Below are positions 32,301 to 44,372 of a stretch of 64,000 nt of DNA, piece by piece. Positions within the stretch are counted from its first letter, which is position 1; every line of letters begins with the position of its first letter. Made by a program: the position numbers and the translations under genes. This DNA comes from Phytophthora hibernalis (Eukaryota > Oomycota > Peronosporomycetes > Peronosporales > Peronosporaceae). Where the stretch lies: positions 62,001 to 126,000 of the forward strand of contig JAAKBF010000123.1 of assembly GCA_012656075.1 (NCBI GenBank), written 5' to 3'. Below the pieces are notes generated by a model that was given only the letters and a program-made list of their open reading frames with translations, was not told the DNA's origin and did not search any database.

Positions 32301-32967
32301 CATAGTCTCGACTACGAATCGCCACCTTGCATATGTACCGAAGGCAGGCACCAGCGACAAGTCGATGTCGTCCACGAGCGAGATCGATGAACGCTGCGAG
32401 TACGTCAACACTTGGCCACAAAGACGGACGTCGGACGTCTGGCGGACGAACTTGGTTTCGGTGCCTGGTGACGCCACGAAGTAGACGTTGAGGCGGACGA
32501 TGCGAAACATGGACAACAACGGGCGCTCCTCGTGCTCGGTCCAATACGGCACGTCGACGTGCTCCGCACTGCGGTCGGCAGGCCCTAACGACGCTGGTCG
32601 TGCGATGATCAGAGTTTTTGACCTTCCAGGCAGGTCTGCGGACGCCTTCATCTTCTGCGATGAACGGCCCGGAGTCGTCGGGCTTCAGAAGCTTCGAATC
32701 GTGGCTAAGCAACGCAAAAATGGGGCCTTCCCACTCGGCTGGGAGCCGTGCGGTGTGGCCCCGTAACTCAGTGCTCTTTGACAGCGTCTTGGACGGCTGC
32801 TTGGTGGGGGATTGGACGCGATCGTGAACATTTTTCTGGCAGCCGGGCTGCGTCTTCGTGGAGATCTGAGCTCTTGTCGGTTCTGGGCTCTGATTCTCGG
32901 CGAGACGAACTGCGAATGACCTGGATTCTTCGTTCTTCGAAACCCACGGTTCAGACACGTGTCCCAC
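29310..32967 (-). pseudogene. Unassigned chain of minus-strand frames upstream of the DIRS-like fragment
   Basis: Several overlapping frames read as one broken protein when followed on the minus strand. The stretch at 32155-32967 (270 codons) is the longest. A parallel frame from 32651 to 32283 contains RPLLSMFRIVRLNVYFVASP, TETKFVRQTSDVRLCGQVLT and SISLVDDIDLSLVPAFGTYARW. It continues in 32224-31937 (GGISVLDLSHHPVAFINQRG) and 31927-31358. I do not recognise a domain. Position and strand suggest the first gene (gag-like) of the DIRS-like element, but another origin is possible. Confidence 0.3.
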
Positions 32968-34411
32968 CGACCAAGTTCAAGAGTTGCGTATCCCTGAATC
33001 ATACCAAAAGCAGTCGTGGCACCGCGCTTTCGAAAACTTGTATCTGTTCTTGCTAGCAGTCCCAAATCGATCAATTGCGCCTTGTTTTGATATTGTTCAG
33101 GTCCCTATAGACAACAAGATGACTTATAGCAAGCGCTGTATATCCTTTTCTTGCAGTAATACCCGTTTTCAAAAGCTCGATCAGATCTGGGATGGCCCTT
33201 CACAGGCCATTGTTACACGTTTATCAGCGCAGGAGCCACATGAGAACTGTAACATCTTTCTACCCCATACTTTACTTTGAACTGTGGCAGATACCAAGAC
33301 TGCAAACTCATATCGCATCTTTTGATAGATACTACGTTATCATTAGTCAACAACCTAGTCCAGCTCATCGATAAATTGTCAGGTAGATTATTGAAAGTGG
33401 CCACAATACATCACAAATTCGAAAGTAGTCCAGAAACAAGCGGATATGTGCTAGCCACATACGTGCACTTGGCAGTAAATTGCAGAGAAAGTTTGAGTTA
33501 GCGTACGGAACGCACACTTGCCGCAAGACCGACGTCCTAGCACACCGATCCCAGAGGTCGCAACAGCAGCGTCCACAGCAGTGCCTGGTTTTAACTATAC
33601 ATTGGTAGGACTATCAAGCAGGAGCACCCACCACGATGCAGACGTCGATGATCCCTTTGCGTTTGATGAATTCAGCTGTAGAGTCGATTCGAGAACAGTC
33701 GACCGGTAGCTTCAAATTGATCTGTCTCCAGTGGCTAGCACCTACTAGTATCTAATATATGTACACTTTCAACAAGTTTGATGTATTTGTGTCCATTTTC
33801 AATAATCTACCATATTGTCGTTTCTGCCCCTCAAAGTTCGAGTCTCCGTCTGGATCTAAAACCCCGACCACCTACTGAAAATTCCCTAACCATTGCACAC
33901 GACACGGTTACTATGACCATCATCTTCCCACTGCTCGCTTCAATTCACGGGGTACACCACCATCCAGAGCACTGAACGCATTGATCACCCACCTGCTTAT
34001 TTTAACCAAGCTCTGCTTCGTAATCGATATTTATGCAGATAATGAAGCATCTCCTCCTGGAAGAGGGATACTTTAGAGCACAAACTAGACCCCGCGTCTG
34101 CATACATTTGTGTTGGGATGAGGTGAGCGTTGCCACACCATCCACCCTGGAAGTCTTGGGTTAGGTCAGTCGAGCAGCGAATGTTATTTTTTATTTATAA
34201 GGTACGGGCACCTTATTGGCGATGTAAACAGAACGACTTCAACTTGCGAACTTGAAACTGCGGTTGCCGCCATCCTGACAAGAGGTCCCTAGTACGTACT
34301 TCGAAGTAGTAACATTCTAAGGCGAGTTACGACGGTAGCAACACATCGTTTGAAGTGAATGTTTTCATTTAAATAACTTGTCGATACTAATTGCCGTCTT
34401 GGCCAATTCAC
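32968..34411. other. No recognised gene
   Basis: Only short frames without family resemblance are seen. The stretch lies between the DIRS-like debris and the 3' end of the armadillo gene, and may hold the 3' flank of the latter. Confidence 0.4.
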
Positions 34412-34574
34412 TTACGACACACTCATTTCGTAGACACGCATCACCTTATTCCCGACGCTTCCTCCGCAGTGCGCTTTTTGTCCCTGGATTCCTGTCTGGC
34501 GTAACGTGTTAAGCAAAGCAACACCGCCTAAATTCGTGATTGTCAGCCAGTTGACACTGTTGTTGATAAGCTTT

Positions 34575-34848
34575 GTCACGTGATACGAGAGTTGTTTAGA
34601 CTCGAATTGGTTACTAAGAAGCACAAATGAGAATGAATTAGACATGAGCGAATACAGCTAGCTACTCGTCGGGCGTGGATCGGCCGATTGAACTTTAAAT
34701 AAATCTAGTTGCCATCTGAGAGTATACATGTACTCAAATCCTAAAGTAAGTAGTTGACCCTGTTGTAGGAGTCTGTTGGTGGATTGCAGATCTGACTCGT
34801 GCTCGTCGAGAGCCGGCTAAACTGGATATAGCGTATGTAACCATGACA
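34575..34848 (-). repeat. 3' LTR of gypsy element 1
   Basis: It matches 40020-40294. The best shared block is GGAGTCTGTTGGTGGATTGC at 34770 and 40207. Ends are TGTCA...TGACA. Confidence 0.85.
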
Positions 34849-34887
34849 CTCCGCCCACAAGAAAGTGCTTGCACTGAGCACGACTAC

Positions 34888-35895
34888 CTAACCGGGCACG
34901 GGCGAGGAGGATGCGCTCGGTAAATCTTTGAGGTTGATGAAGATTTGCTTCGGGTTCCCAGGAATCAATGTTGGCATGTCCGTATCAGCGCACTTTAAAC
35001 ATGAAGGTGCCCTTGCTAATACGTCGATCCAGCATAGCTTGTACTTGTAGGTCACACACGTAACAAGACCAAGAACAGCGTTGAGACGACGAGGATTTGT
35101 ATCGAAAACGTATGGTCTCAAATAGGAGACATGGGATTCGTCATGGAGGTGAAGTCCGGGAGGCATGCCGATATAAGTGTCAGGCGTTGTAGCTGTTACA
35201 ACAGGATATGGACCAATAAACCTTGGTGCTAGGTTGCGCTTGCCAGTACGTCCGAGGTGATGGAGGTCCAGATTAGATTTATCGAGGAGAACTTGATCGC
35301 CTTCGGCGAGCAGAAAGGTGGGCCGGTTCCGATCATAAAAAACATTGTATCCTGGGACTGCTCAAGCATGTCCTTGCACTTTGCAAAACCATCTTTTGAT
35401 TCTCCACGAAACTCAATGTGTGTCGAGTAGTCGGCGTGACAAAATCAACCAACCGATCGGGGAACGTAACCAAGGTCCGCTACACACGGTGTCATGTCAA
35501 TACTAGTGTGGACCCGTGCAATAGCTAGGCTCAGCTTCTCATTCAAATCGTTATGACCAGCATTCACGAAAGCTCGCAGGTAGTCCGCGACATAATGATC
35601 GGTTTCTCCGTCTGACCATTGGATTCTGGTCGGAAGGCGGACGTGAGTTGCAAGTTGAGTTTGCTGAAAATCCATAAGCTCAGACCAGAACTGGGCCGTG
35701 AATCTAGTATCGTGATCCGACACAATGCTCGCTGGCAACCCGTGTGATTTCTAGTAGTTGTCGCGAAAGAGTCGTGTCGCATCCACTGCTGTGCACGTCG
35801 AAATGAGGTGGGCGCGTTTTTAGCCGGTCCGTAATCATCATGATAGCGTTGCACCCAGATCGACGATCTCGTGTTAGCCCTGTGATGAAATCCAT
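34888..35895 (-). pseudogene. gypsy element 1 integrase
   Basis: MDFITGLTRDRRSGCNAIMM with ITDRLK (35820-35895) is the first part of the integrase core (first Asp). After frame steps come VSDHDTRFTAQFWSELMDF (second Asp) and QSDGETD-type residues near 35610 (catalytic Glu region), then ARVHTSIDMTPCVADLGY near 35480. A C-terminal stretch (35166-34888) runs up to the purine tract and LTR. It is frame-broken at several sites. Confidence 0.7.
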
Positions 35896-36428
35896 GAAGA
35901 TGTTAGTCCATTGATTGAATCGAGTCTCGAGGGGTGAAGTAATCTAGCGGATTTGCGATGAGAAGCCTTAACCCGCTGACACATTTCGCACGACGCTACG
36001 TAACGATGAGTTGCAAATCCATTCGCAGCCAAAAACTTGGCCTGGGCAGCAAGTATTTTTCAAATAATAGGGCCCACTTGTTGCTTAATCATGGTGCTCG
36101 TAAAATATAGCATTCCGCAAGTCAGCATCGTCTGGCACACAAATTCGTCGTGGTTCGATCGGCGAGGACCAGTAATACAGGGTATTATCTTCCACGAAAC
36201 AATGGTCGATATTTGCTCGAAATGAACGAGAGACTTCAACTGGAGTTGGTACCGTGGAGTCATCCGCGCGCTCGCGGAAGAACTTGTAGAGGAGACCGAA
36301 GCTGGAATCACGAGGATATCACCGTATACCCCGCTGCAAAATCATTGGACGCGAAGTCATGAAGGGATCAAACGCACTATCTGTGTCGAATTCATCCTGT
36401 TGAGTAGTAAGCTGCTGCAAAAGGCTTG

Positions 36429-37031
36429 CTAGTGAAACGTGATGTTTGGTCGGAATGCCGGATTTCGAGAGACGACATCGGTCACGACATTTGACGTACC
36501 GAGAATCCGATGAAACAAATGTTTATATGTTCCCAGCTCGTTCAACCATCGCGCAAGTCTGTGTGAGCATGTTTTCTGCTCCAGGATACCCTCCAATGTC
36601 CTGTGATCAGTGTTCACGTAGAATGGTTTGTCAATAAGATATACTCGCCAAAGTCGCATCGCGTGAAAGGATGCCAATAGCTCCTTTTCGCGTGTCGGGT
36701 ACATTTTTCAGCCGTACTCAATTTTCGAGCGCCATAGCCGATCACGCACTCCTTGCCATCTACATCAAGCTGGTACAGATAACTTTCAACATCATAAGCG
36801 GATACGTCCATACGAACGTGAAAGAGCTGTCAGGATGTGAGCGAATCGGCGGCATTGAGAGATGTCGTTTCAGCTCTTCAAACGATTGAATCTGCTCGGC
36901 GGAAAGTAAAATCTTCTCGTGTTTTGCACGTCCTTTCCATGCCTCTTCAACGGACCTGCTAATTCAGCGAATTTTTCTCACTACTTCGGGACGTACACGC
37001 ATGTTCCAATAAACGACTGTAGCTGCCGCTT
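36429..37031 (-). pseudogene. gypsy element 1 connection domain and RNase H
   Basis: RQLQSFIGTCVYVPK near 37000 is the end of the connection region. RNase H follows as DVESYLYQLDVDGKECVIGY and YGARKLSTAEK near 36740. Then, after a frame step, comes TREKELLASFHAMRLWRVYL with a TDHRTLEGIL block (36560-36700). It would remove the RNA strand of the hybrid. Frame breaks make it inactive. Confidence 0.7.
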
Positions 37032-37253
37032 GAGGGGGAAAGCACCTTGCTCGGCTAAGCCTAAACAGTGCCTGTGGTTTGAAGATCCGTGTGCGCAGCA
37101 CGCGGGCTTAAACCCAGGACCAAGCAGGGTCACACCTCGCTCGACTTAGGGTTCTGTCACTGATCTCAGGGTTTTCAAGGGTGACGCTCGGGTGGAGACT
37201 TCCTGTCGACACCTCCAATTTTCGTGATTTGCAGCGCGATGACATTCGTCCTC
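37032..37253 (+). repeat. Dispersed repeat, copy 2, nested in gypsy element
   Basis: It is similar to 20191-20418 in the same orientation. It interrupts the gypsy polymerase between the connection region and the RNase H, so it inserted after the gypsy element. The inserted segment may extend to about 37385. Confidence 0.6.
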
Positions 37254-37384
37254 ACGTTGAAATGGATTACGAGGGTTTAGACAATATGTATGCTGTATGA
37301 GAGTATTTGCTAAGTGTTATGGCGCCCCAAGGGATTTTAGGGTGCACCAAGGCTGTTATCTTAGGGCACTCTAACGCCATCCCA

Positions 37385-37886
37385 TCCGTTCGCCATATCA
37401 ATCATAGTAATCGCCAAGATACGGCATTTCGCTGGCATAGAATGTGCACTTCGCGAGTTTGACGTACAACTGCTGCTCTTAGCAACGCTTCAGCACCTTG
37501 TCAAGTGTATCCAAGTGCTCTTCTAGTGATTGACCCTTGGTAAATACGAAAAGATCGTCGAAATAAGCTCGACAGAAAGCACTTTGGTCCCTGAAAATGC
37601 GCTGAATCATCCGATTGAACGCAGACGGACTGCATGCAAGTACCATAGGAGTAACAAATAACTCGAATTGTCCATCCGGTGTTGAAAATGGCGTGTACTA
37701 GGTAGATATATTTCGCGGAGACGAACCTGAAAAATACCACAACAAATCCATGGCGGAGAAGAAGTACCCACCAGACATCGCATCGTAGATATCTTCCTTT
37801 CGAAGCATAGCCTTCGCTGGTATACGAAACTTGGAGTTGATCCCTCTAAAGTCGTGGGCAATACGCCAGTCGATCGCCTTCTTCAC
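37385..37886 (-). pseudogene. gypsy element 1 reverse transcriptase
   Basis: Motifs on the minus strand are WRIAHDFRGINSKFRIP and YDAMSGGYFFSAMDLL (37750-37870). Then, in another frame, come SAFNRMIQRIFRDQSAFCRA and YFDDLFVFTKGQSLEEHLDT near 37510-37590, with the YFDD catalytic pair, and finally IPYLGDY. Several frame breaks are present. Just downstream, a foreign repeat interrupts the gene (37032-37385) before RQLQSFIGTCVYVPK resumes near 37000. Confidence 0.75.
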
Positions 37887-38469
37887 ACAGAAGGTCGTCG
37901 CGCAATAAGGCGATTACGATGGACGAATAATGCTTGCTTCCAGCAATTCAGTTGTCCAAGCGCAGATCGCACGCTTCATTTCGTTGCTTAGACGAAATTG
38001 CTTTCGAGTCACTGGAACAGTGACCTCTAACTCGACCTTCGCATCAACGTCGGTTGTTCCACGTATGATATTTATACCCTCAATACCGTGTCTTTGTACT
38101 TCAGCAGAACTGCTTCTTCGGGACGACCGAGTAGCTGCTCCCAGCCTTGCTCAAGCTACAGTACCGAGTAGCTTTTTAGGATGAAGCGTCCGGAAAACAA
38201 ACCGATTTTGCGTCGTGCTGCATCCGTCGGAATTGATTGGCGATGCGATAATACTTTTGTTTCGCCTGCCGCAGACGTACTGGTGTTTTACGTAGAAGAG
38301 TAGCTTGTCGACTTAGTCATCGCATGGTCGGAGAGGATTCTTCTTTTGACGATAACCTGCAGGAAATACCCCAATTGGGGGCGAGGACAGGACTGTAATG
38401 GCAGACCCGTTGATGATCCTCAAAGGCGGACAATCTTGGCTGCTCAATCGCTGTCAGGATTCACCACCT

Positions 38470-38754
38470 CTAACCAGGAAATCGTAAGAGTACATTCTTT
38501 CCCTCATGATCATCCATAACGAAAACTTCGGTATCGTAAGCAGGGAACCCCTCCATCGATATCATTACCCTAGTCGTACGCCGAGGAATTTTCACGCGCT
38601 GTTCACCACCCTGCTCGACTAGGAGAGGCTGGAGTGACGTTGTAAACGGCAAGTCTAGCCTTGACGCCACGTCGGGGTCAATGGCGTGGAACGACGCACC
38701 ACTGTCAATGAAGATGGTGACGGACGCGTTAGAAATGCAACCGCTTTCACACAA
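38470..38754 (-). pseudogene. gypsy element 1 aspartic protease
   Basis: FIDSGASFHAIDPDVASRL is the active-site D-S-G-A motif of a retropepsin. It is followed by the expected beta-rich stretch and VFVMDDHEGKNVLL. The enzyme would cut the polyprotein. The frame ends at 38470 and the reverse transcriptase follows after about 580 bases of broken frames. Confidence 0.7.
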
Positions 38755-38902
38755 ATAGCCGTAAACTTCTCCCTTGCTGTTGGTGCAGTGTTATCAGGTT
38801 GGAAATGAAGCTGCACCGTGAGAGGGCTGTCAGAACACAGACGGCAACCTCAAACTGACTAGTTTGGCCCAGTGGGTTTCTAACCCACCGGACCTAAGCG
38901 TT

Positions 38903-39744
38903 TTATGGGGTTGTTCCCTTGGCGTCTGATTTCTTTTTAAAACAGACACCACCCTCGGTTATACCTGTCTTATCGCAGTAGCTGCATGTGGGTCTTTCAA
39001 GACTTTGCCCAGCACCATTTGATTTTGGTGGCGGCTTGGTAGACACTGGTGAGTTCTTGTTCTGGGCCGATGGTGTACCATTGAGCTTGTCACTGCTTTG
39101 ATCCTTCTTCGTGCTAGAGCTTGGCGAAGCCTCGCGAGTATCTTCGAAACGTTGTGCGAGGTCAATTACATCCTTAAGCGTCGACGGAACATGCTGCGAA
39201 ACAAAAGCGCTAGTATCTGCGCGGAGATTCGGCTGATAGAACCACCTTTTGACGACTTCTGGCAACTCGCAATCGACTTGGGAGAGTAAATACAAATACA
39301 GGAACTTTAATGTGTAAGTTTGTTGAGACTCTCCCCAGCGCAGATTCTGCATTCTTGAAAGCACCTTGTGCTGATAGTCGGCCTCACGAAACCGTTCACG
39401 GATTCGTTGCTTGAAAATGGTCCACGTAGCAGGATTTTCACCTAGCGAGATCTTGAAATCCCGGTACCATGTTTGAGCCGCCGGTTCCAAGTTGAGTCAG
39501 AGGACTCACTCTGCACCTCTTCACTGTAGTTTGAGTAATATTGATCAGTACTGAGCAACCAGAGGTTTAAGTCGCCATTAGACTGTCCGTTGAGCTGGAC
39601 GGGTTGCCTTTCTTCTTTTGTGGCTTCTAAGCTGCCACATGTGCTTGCAGCATCTGCTGCTGAAACAGAACTTGCTGTTGTAGCATCTGCAACATCTGCT
39701 CTTGATCTTGATTTTGGAGTTGAGTGGTGTTCATGAAATCTCAC
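38903..39744 (-). pseudogene. gypsy element 1 gag
   Basis: A retrotransposon gag domain is seen (WYRDFKISLGENPATWTIFK, QRIRERFREADYQHKVLSRM, RWGESQQTYTLKFLYLYLLS). A Ser/Lys-rich linker and a zinc-knuckle-like CSYCDKTGITEGGVC follow, in which the usual His is lost or shifted. One frame step near 39480 joins the two halves. The start near 39744 lacks a convincing ATG context. It packages element RNA in virus-like particles in the family. Confidence 0.75.
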
Positions 39745-40019
39745 ATTTGCCTCATCATAGCCATTGTGTCCATCGCCGAAGCTGGAAACGGGTGTGGCGT
39801 ATCAGCACGTTGATCAGCGTCACTCGGGGCTGTCCGTCGGTGTATGAAGATGTGTCTTCCTCTCGACTACGGTGAGTATGGGGCTGCTGCCGAGGTCGTG
39901 GGTTTGGACTTAGGATCCGCGCCATCGTTGAAAGAGCTCGATGGGATGGTGACGACGATAGGCCTTGCGTAGATTGGCCAAACCGGAAACGCGTTCTTTC
40001 GTTTCAATAGATTTAGAAC

Positions 40020-40294
40020 TGTCACGTAATACGCGAGTATTTTGAGACTCGAATTAGTTGCTAAGAAGCCCAATTGAGAATGAATAAGACATGAGCGAAT
40101 ACAGGTACTCGGCAGGCGTGGGTTGACCGATTGACCTTGAAATGAATCCAGTTGTCATCTGAGAGTAAACTCAAATCCTTAAGTAAGTAGTTGACCTTGT
40201 TGTAGGAGTCTGTTGGTGGATTGCAGATCTGACTCGTGCTCGTTGAGGTCCGGCTTCAATGTTGAGGGTGGATATGGCGTGTGTAACCATGACA
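40020..40294 (-). repeat. 5' LTR of gypsy element 1
   Basis: It matches 34575-34848 in direct orientation, and the element's genes lie on its inner (left) side on the minus strand. Confidence 0.85.
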
Positions 40295-40611
40295 TGCTTG
40301 CCCAGGGCACGAGTTGCGCGTTGCATTTGGACACCTATTCCATCCCGCAGAAGACCTATCTGAGGTTTAATTGCTGCAGAACCAATCTGGCTGTGATTTT
40401 CTGGGCTACATGTCAAATTCGACAACGCCATTATTGCATCCTCTTTTTCTCGTTATTCCCATTTTCAAGAAACTTCTCCAGAATCAAGACGCACCCTACT
40501 TGCACCACCAGATCGCGAATGGTCATGTCTATCGCCAGCTGTACCAAAACGCGTGTTACTTGTGTTTTCTGTCTATCATGCATAGCTCGCGAAACCTTCA
40601 CACACAATGCG

Positions 40612-40963
40612 TAAAGAATGTATATTCCTATGTAGCGTGGTTTCTTGGAGTTGTGCTCGGTAAGTTGTATATTGGAAAGTGAATGACATTAACGAGATAG
40701 AGTTGGTCCTGGTTCAAGACTACTTCCTATTGTACTCTCCTTGGGTTTCTTCTTCAACTTGCGCTACGTCCAGCCACATCAATCTCTATACACACATGAA
40801 TAGGTAACTCCAACGCCTCGATACCACATGAGATCGAGCTTATGATCTTGCTGCCACGTCCAATCCACTAGCACGCAGTTTAACTGCAGTCAGCTGGTAG
40901 ATAAGCATCCGATCATCGAGTGACGCAACCGCCTAATCTCTGGAGTTGGCGCAACTGCCAACA
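40612..40963 (-). repeat. 3' LTR of copia element
   Basis: It is nearly identical to 45279-45629. The start of the LTR on the minus strand is TGTTGGCAGTTG at 40963. It is preceded at the left by the ATGCG duplication. Confidence 0.88.
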
Positions 40964-41053
40964 CCCCCATCAAGGTGTATGACCGACCAGCCCGCACATC
41001 TTGGTGAGATTCACGAACTGCGGCGTGGGCAGCGCCCTGGTAAGGAAGTCAGC

Positions 41054-41377
41054 TTATTGAGATTGGGATGGTGTGTGTTGAATATCGATGTCTCCGCGAG
41101 TCACGTGATCCCGGATGAAATGGAGTCTTAAGTAGATGTGATTCGCTCTCGATACACCAGATTGGTTTGTGGCAATAGAAATTGTAGCTTTGTTGTCCAC
41201 GTAAATGGTTGAGGGTGGTAATTGTTGAAATCCCATTTCGCTAAATAGTTGCCGTAGCCAAATAATCTCCTGGGTGGCAAGTGCCAGTGCCGTGTACTCT
41301 GCCTCTGCACTGGATAGTGCGACGACCGATTGTTTCTTCGATTTAAAGACAACTGGACCGCCACGGATTTTGATCAA
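41054..41377 (-). CDS. copia RNase H
   Basis: The segment contains VFKSKKQSVVALSSAEAEYT (with the catalytic Glu-Ala-Glu), EIIWLRQLFSEMGF, TIYVDNKATISIATN (catalytic Asp) and LRLHFIRDHVTRGDIDI. A frame step of unknown cause near 41420 separates it from the reverse transcriptase. It lies just upstream of the 3' LTR on the minus strand. Confidence 0.85.
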   Translation of the reverse strand: MIKIRGGPVVFKSKKQSVVALSSAEAEYTALALATQEIIWLRQLFSEMGFQQLPPSTIYVDNKATISIATNQSGVSRANHIYLRLHFIRDHVTRGDIDIQHTPSQSQ

Positions 41378-41463
41378 TACACCAGAGGTTGAACGACGTG
41401 ATGACGTGCCCCTATCCAGTTTGCGTTACTGAAGCCCACAATTGTACGCATTGACTGGTTTAT

Positions 41464-42618
41464 TCACCGAAATCTCACTCCCATTCGGAGCACACGAATA
41501 GCAGCTCGCCAGTGAACATCATGGGGATTTTCCAGAAATTGAGACAGGATACTGGTTGAAATGCAGATACCTGGGCGAGTGCCATTAGCGACGTAGACCA
41601 GCGATCCAATTAACTCGCGATACGGCTTGTTCAAAGTCGCCAACCCGTTCTGCTCCACCGAATGAAGGTCTTGACCAGGAACATTCTGGTTTGGAACCGC
41701 ATGTGACTCTACTTGGCCAACGGTCTTTAGCATCCTGTCAATAAATTGTGTTTGCTTGAGAGCGAGGTGACCTTCTTGACGATTGTACAGTACTTCCATT
41801 CCGAGAATAAACCTCGTGTCACCGAGTGATTTCACCTTGAAGTGCTCGGCCAGGACATGCTCCACTCGTGTAGCTTCTCCTGTGTCTGCACATCCTACGA
41901 GGAGGTCGTCAACGTACAGAATTACGAACACTGATCCATGAGTGCTGTCGCGAGCAAAGAGGCATTGGTCAGAGAGGCATTGTCGAAATCCAGCGTTGAG
42001 GAAGACTTCACGAATTGTTCTGTACCACACAGCACCTGCTTGTTTCAATCCATATAGCATTTTCCACAGTCGGCAAACCAATCCGTCTGCAACGTTGACT
42101 CCTTGTGGTACTTTCATGTACGCCATTTCCTCGAGCGTTCCGTTCAAAAATGCTGTCTCGATGTCGAATTGTTTTATCGTGTACCCAAGTTGGCGACACA
42201 CAGCCAGGAAGACGCGAATTGTTTCCAAACTAGCAACCGGAGCGTAAGTTTCAGAATTGTCGATCCCGAAAGTCTGCAAAAACCCAAGAGCGACGATACG
42301 GGCGTTGTAGCGAGTAATGTAGCCATACTCATCGTGTTTTAGAGCAAATACCCACTTGAAACCAATCACCTTTACTCACGGTGGCCTACGGACGATGTCC
42401 CACGTATGGTTTCTGATGTGCGCTCGTAGTTCAGCACGGATAGCATTTTTACACTGAGTAGCTTCAGGAAATGCCATCGCTTCCGCGTAACTGTGAGGTA
42501 CGTCAACCGCTGATAGAGCCATTTCCGAGTCGTTGTCCACGCGTGGCCGCGTGGGATCACGTTCGCCACATTCGTTCGACGTGTCACTTACAGTAGGAGA
42601 CCTGGCACCGGATGGCAC
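41464..42618 (-). CDS. copia reverse transcriptase
   Basis: The longest intact frame (42369-41464, 301 codons) starts GFKWVFALKHDEYGYITRYN. It shows TYAPVASLETIRVFLA, QFDIETAFLNGTLEEMAYMK, CRLWKMLYGLKQAGAVWY and the catalytic VILYVDDLLVGCAD near 41910, then the thumb region FKVKSLGDTRFILGMEV and PYRELIGSLVYVANGTRPGI. The N-terminal part (42618-42372; HSYAEAMAFPEATQCKNAIR) is in another frame. All catalytic aspartates are present. It copies element RNA into DNA. Confidence 0.88.
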
Positions 42619-43025
42619 TTCTTAAACATAAAGCAAAGGTTCTCTGCCTGAAGGGGATCCACCGGTGGTAGGGCCAGCGGTTCGCGAAGTAATTGTTCTT
42701 GTAGAGGGGAACTGGGAAGAATACGCGATACTTGGTAACTTGATCGACTTCGCCCACTCGGGTTGCGGAATACGATGCAATTCTCTCCCTGCTGTGAGCG
42801 CGAGGACATGGCACAAGACTCAAGTTGTACACTTGGGAGTGCAGCTACTGTTTGTGCAGATAATTGAGATGAATTTCGTAGGAACCTCGCCGAAGCCTGC
42901 CGTCGGTAAACGGACAGTGAGGTGTTATTGGGTACTCCTGACTCGGCAATATCCATTCCCACGTGATCTTCTTCCATCATCTTGGTCACTCGAATTCATG
43001 TCTACATCCATGACTGGCTGAGTCG

Positions 43026-44259
43026 CTACAGGATAATGAACAGGATCATCACCAACATCATCCACAACAATGCTCTGAGTATACCAGAATCGTCTTCATC
43101 CAACTCAGAGTTTCGAGATGGTCCACGTTCATTCAGTCGTATAGTACGAGAGGTGACGAGACGGTTGTCTTCTACATCCCATACTCGATACGCCCTTGAT
43201 CCTGGTGCATATCCGAGAAAAATACAACGGTGAGCCTTGCTATCCCATTTGGACCGACGAGACTTCTCAACGTGGACCAATCCACGTGTTCCGAAGACGC
43301 GAAGGTGCTCTAGGTCGGGTTTGACCTTGAAAAGGTGTTCGTGTGGAGTAGTATCACCACGTGCGGTGTTCGGAAGCCGGTTATTGACATGCACAGCTGT
43401 CATGAGTGCCTCACCCCACCATGTCTTGTCCAATTGCTGATAGTGCAGCATTGATCTCCCCATTTCTACGATGTTTCGGTTCATTCTGTCTGCGAGTCCG
43501 TTCTGTTGTCGCAATAAGGGGCCGATGTTTGACGCGCGATGCCGTTCTTTGCACAGTGGTCGACAAAGCGGCGACTGGTGTATTCTCCACCATTGTCGCT
43601 GCGAACACACTTAACACGATGCTGGTTTTGGTTCTCTAGCAGCTCTTTAAATTTTGCAAATCAGTCAGGCACTTCACTCTTTTCCTTCATGTGATACGCG
43701 CACAAAAAACGCGAGTTGTCGTCGACGAAACAAACGACATAGAGCGCACCACCGCGAGATGACGGTTTCATAGGTGCCATGACCTCAGTGTGGATCACTT
43801 CCAGAGGATTTAGCTACTTGGCTTCCGCTTTGACGAGAAAATGCTTTTATGGTCAATTTTCCACGTGCACACCCGTCGCAGGGCTCATCGCTTATCTACA
43901 TGGCGGAGAACTGTGCACTCCATTCACTGCCTTGGTAGTTGTTCTCATCCGAGCCGGGGGTATATGGCCAAGTTGAGCGTGCCACACCTAATATTGGCCC
44001 CTATCGTACTCGTTGCAGCCAGCACAGCGATTTCGTCGATCGGACACATTTTGGCTGACATTGACCAGATAAAGAGTCTGCTGTTCTTCTCTACTCGTGC
44101 AATCAGGTTGCCACTCTGCGAAATAACGCACTCATCGACGCCAAATGAAAGCTGACCAGCTTTAGCTGTCAACGCCGATACTGAAATAAATTTCCGGTTG
44201 ATACCAGGAATGATGAGGACATCAGTCAAGCGAACTGTTCTGCCGTGCTCGAGTACCAA
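43026..44259 (-). pseudogene. copia pre-integrase and integrase
   Basis: The pre-integrase segment (VRLTDVLIIPGINRKFISVS, 43945-44259) leads to a zinc-binding end PCDGCARGKLTIK near 43870. The integrase core follows: YVVCFVDDNSRFLCAYHMKE near 43700, VKCVRSDNGGEYTSRRFVDH near 43580 (second Asp), then MNRNIVEMGRSMLHYQQLDK and TWWGEALMTAVHVNNRLPN (43370-43480). The C-terminal GTRGLVHVEKSRRSKWDSKA and FLGYAPGSRAYRVWD close it. Three or more frame steps are present. Confidence 0.8.
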
Positions 44260-44372
44260 TTAAAATTAAACTGTGCCTCTCCCTGTGGCAGGCAGTCGTT
44301 CACCATTGGCGACAGTAATTAATAGAGATCCTGTCAGCTCTTCAAATTGCACGAAGTCGTCTTTATCGCCCA

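Larger units (their letters stand above)
34575..40294 (-). mobile_element. Ty3/gypsy LTR retrotransposon inserted in armadillo gene
   Basis: Direct repeats of about 275 bp (34575-34848 and 40020-40294) start TGTCACG and end TGACA. They enclose gag, protease, reverse transcriptase, RNase H and integrase on the minus strand in gypsy order. The flanks are AGCTT and TGCTT, a 5-bp duplication with one mismatch. A purine tract (GGGCGGAG on the minus strand) precedes the 3' LTR. The two LTRs differ at roughly 10-15% of positions including small indels, so the insertion is not recent. A 220-bp or longer foreign repeat sits in its polymerase gene at about 37032-37385. Confidence 0.88.
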
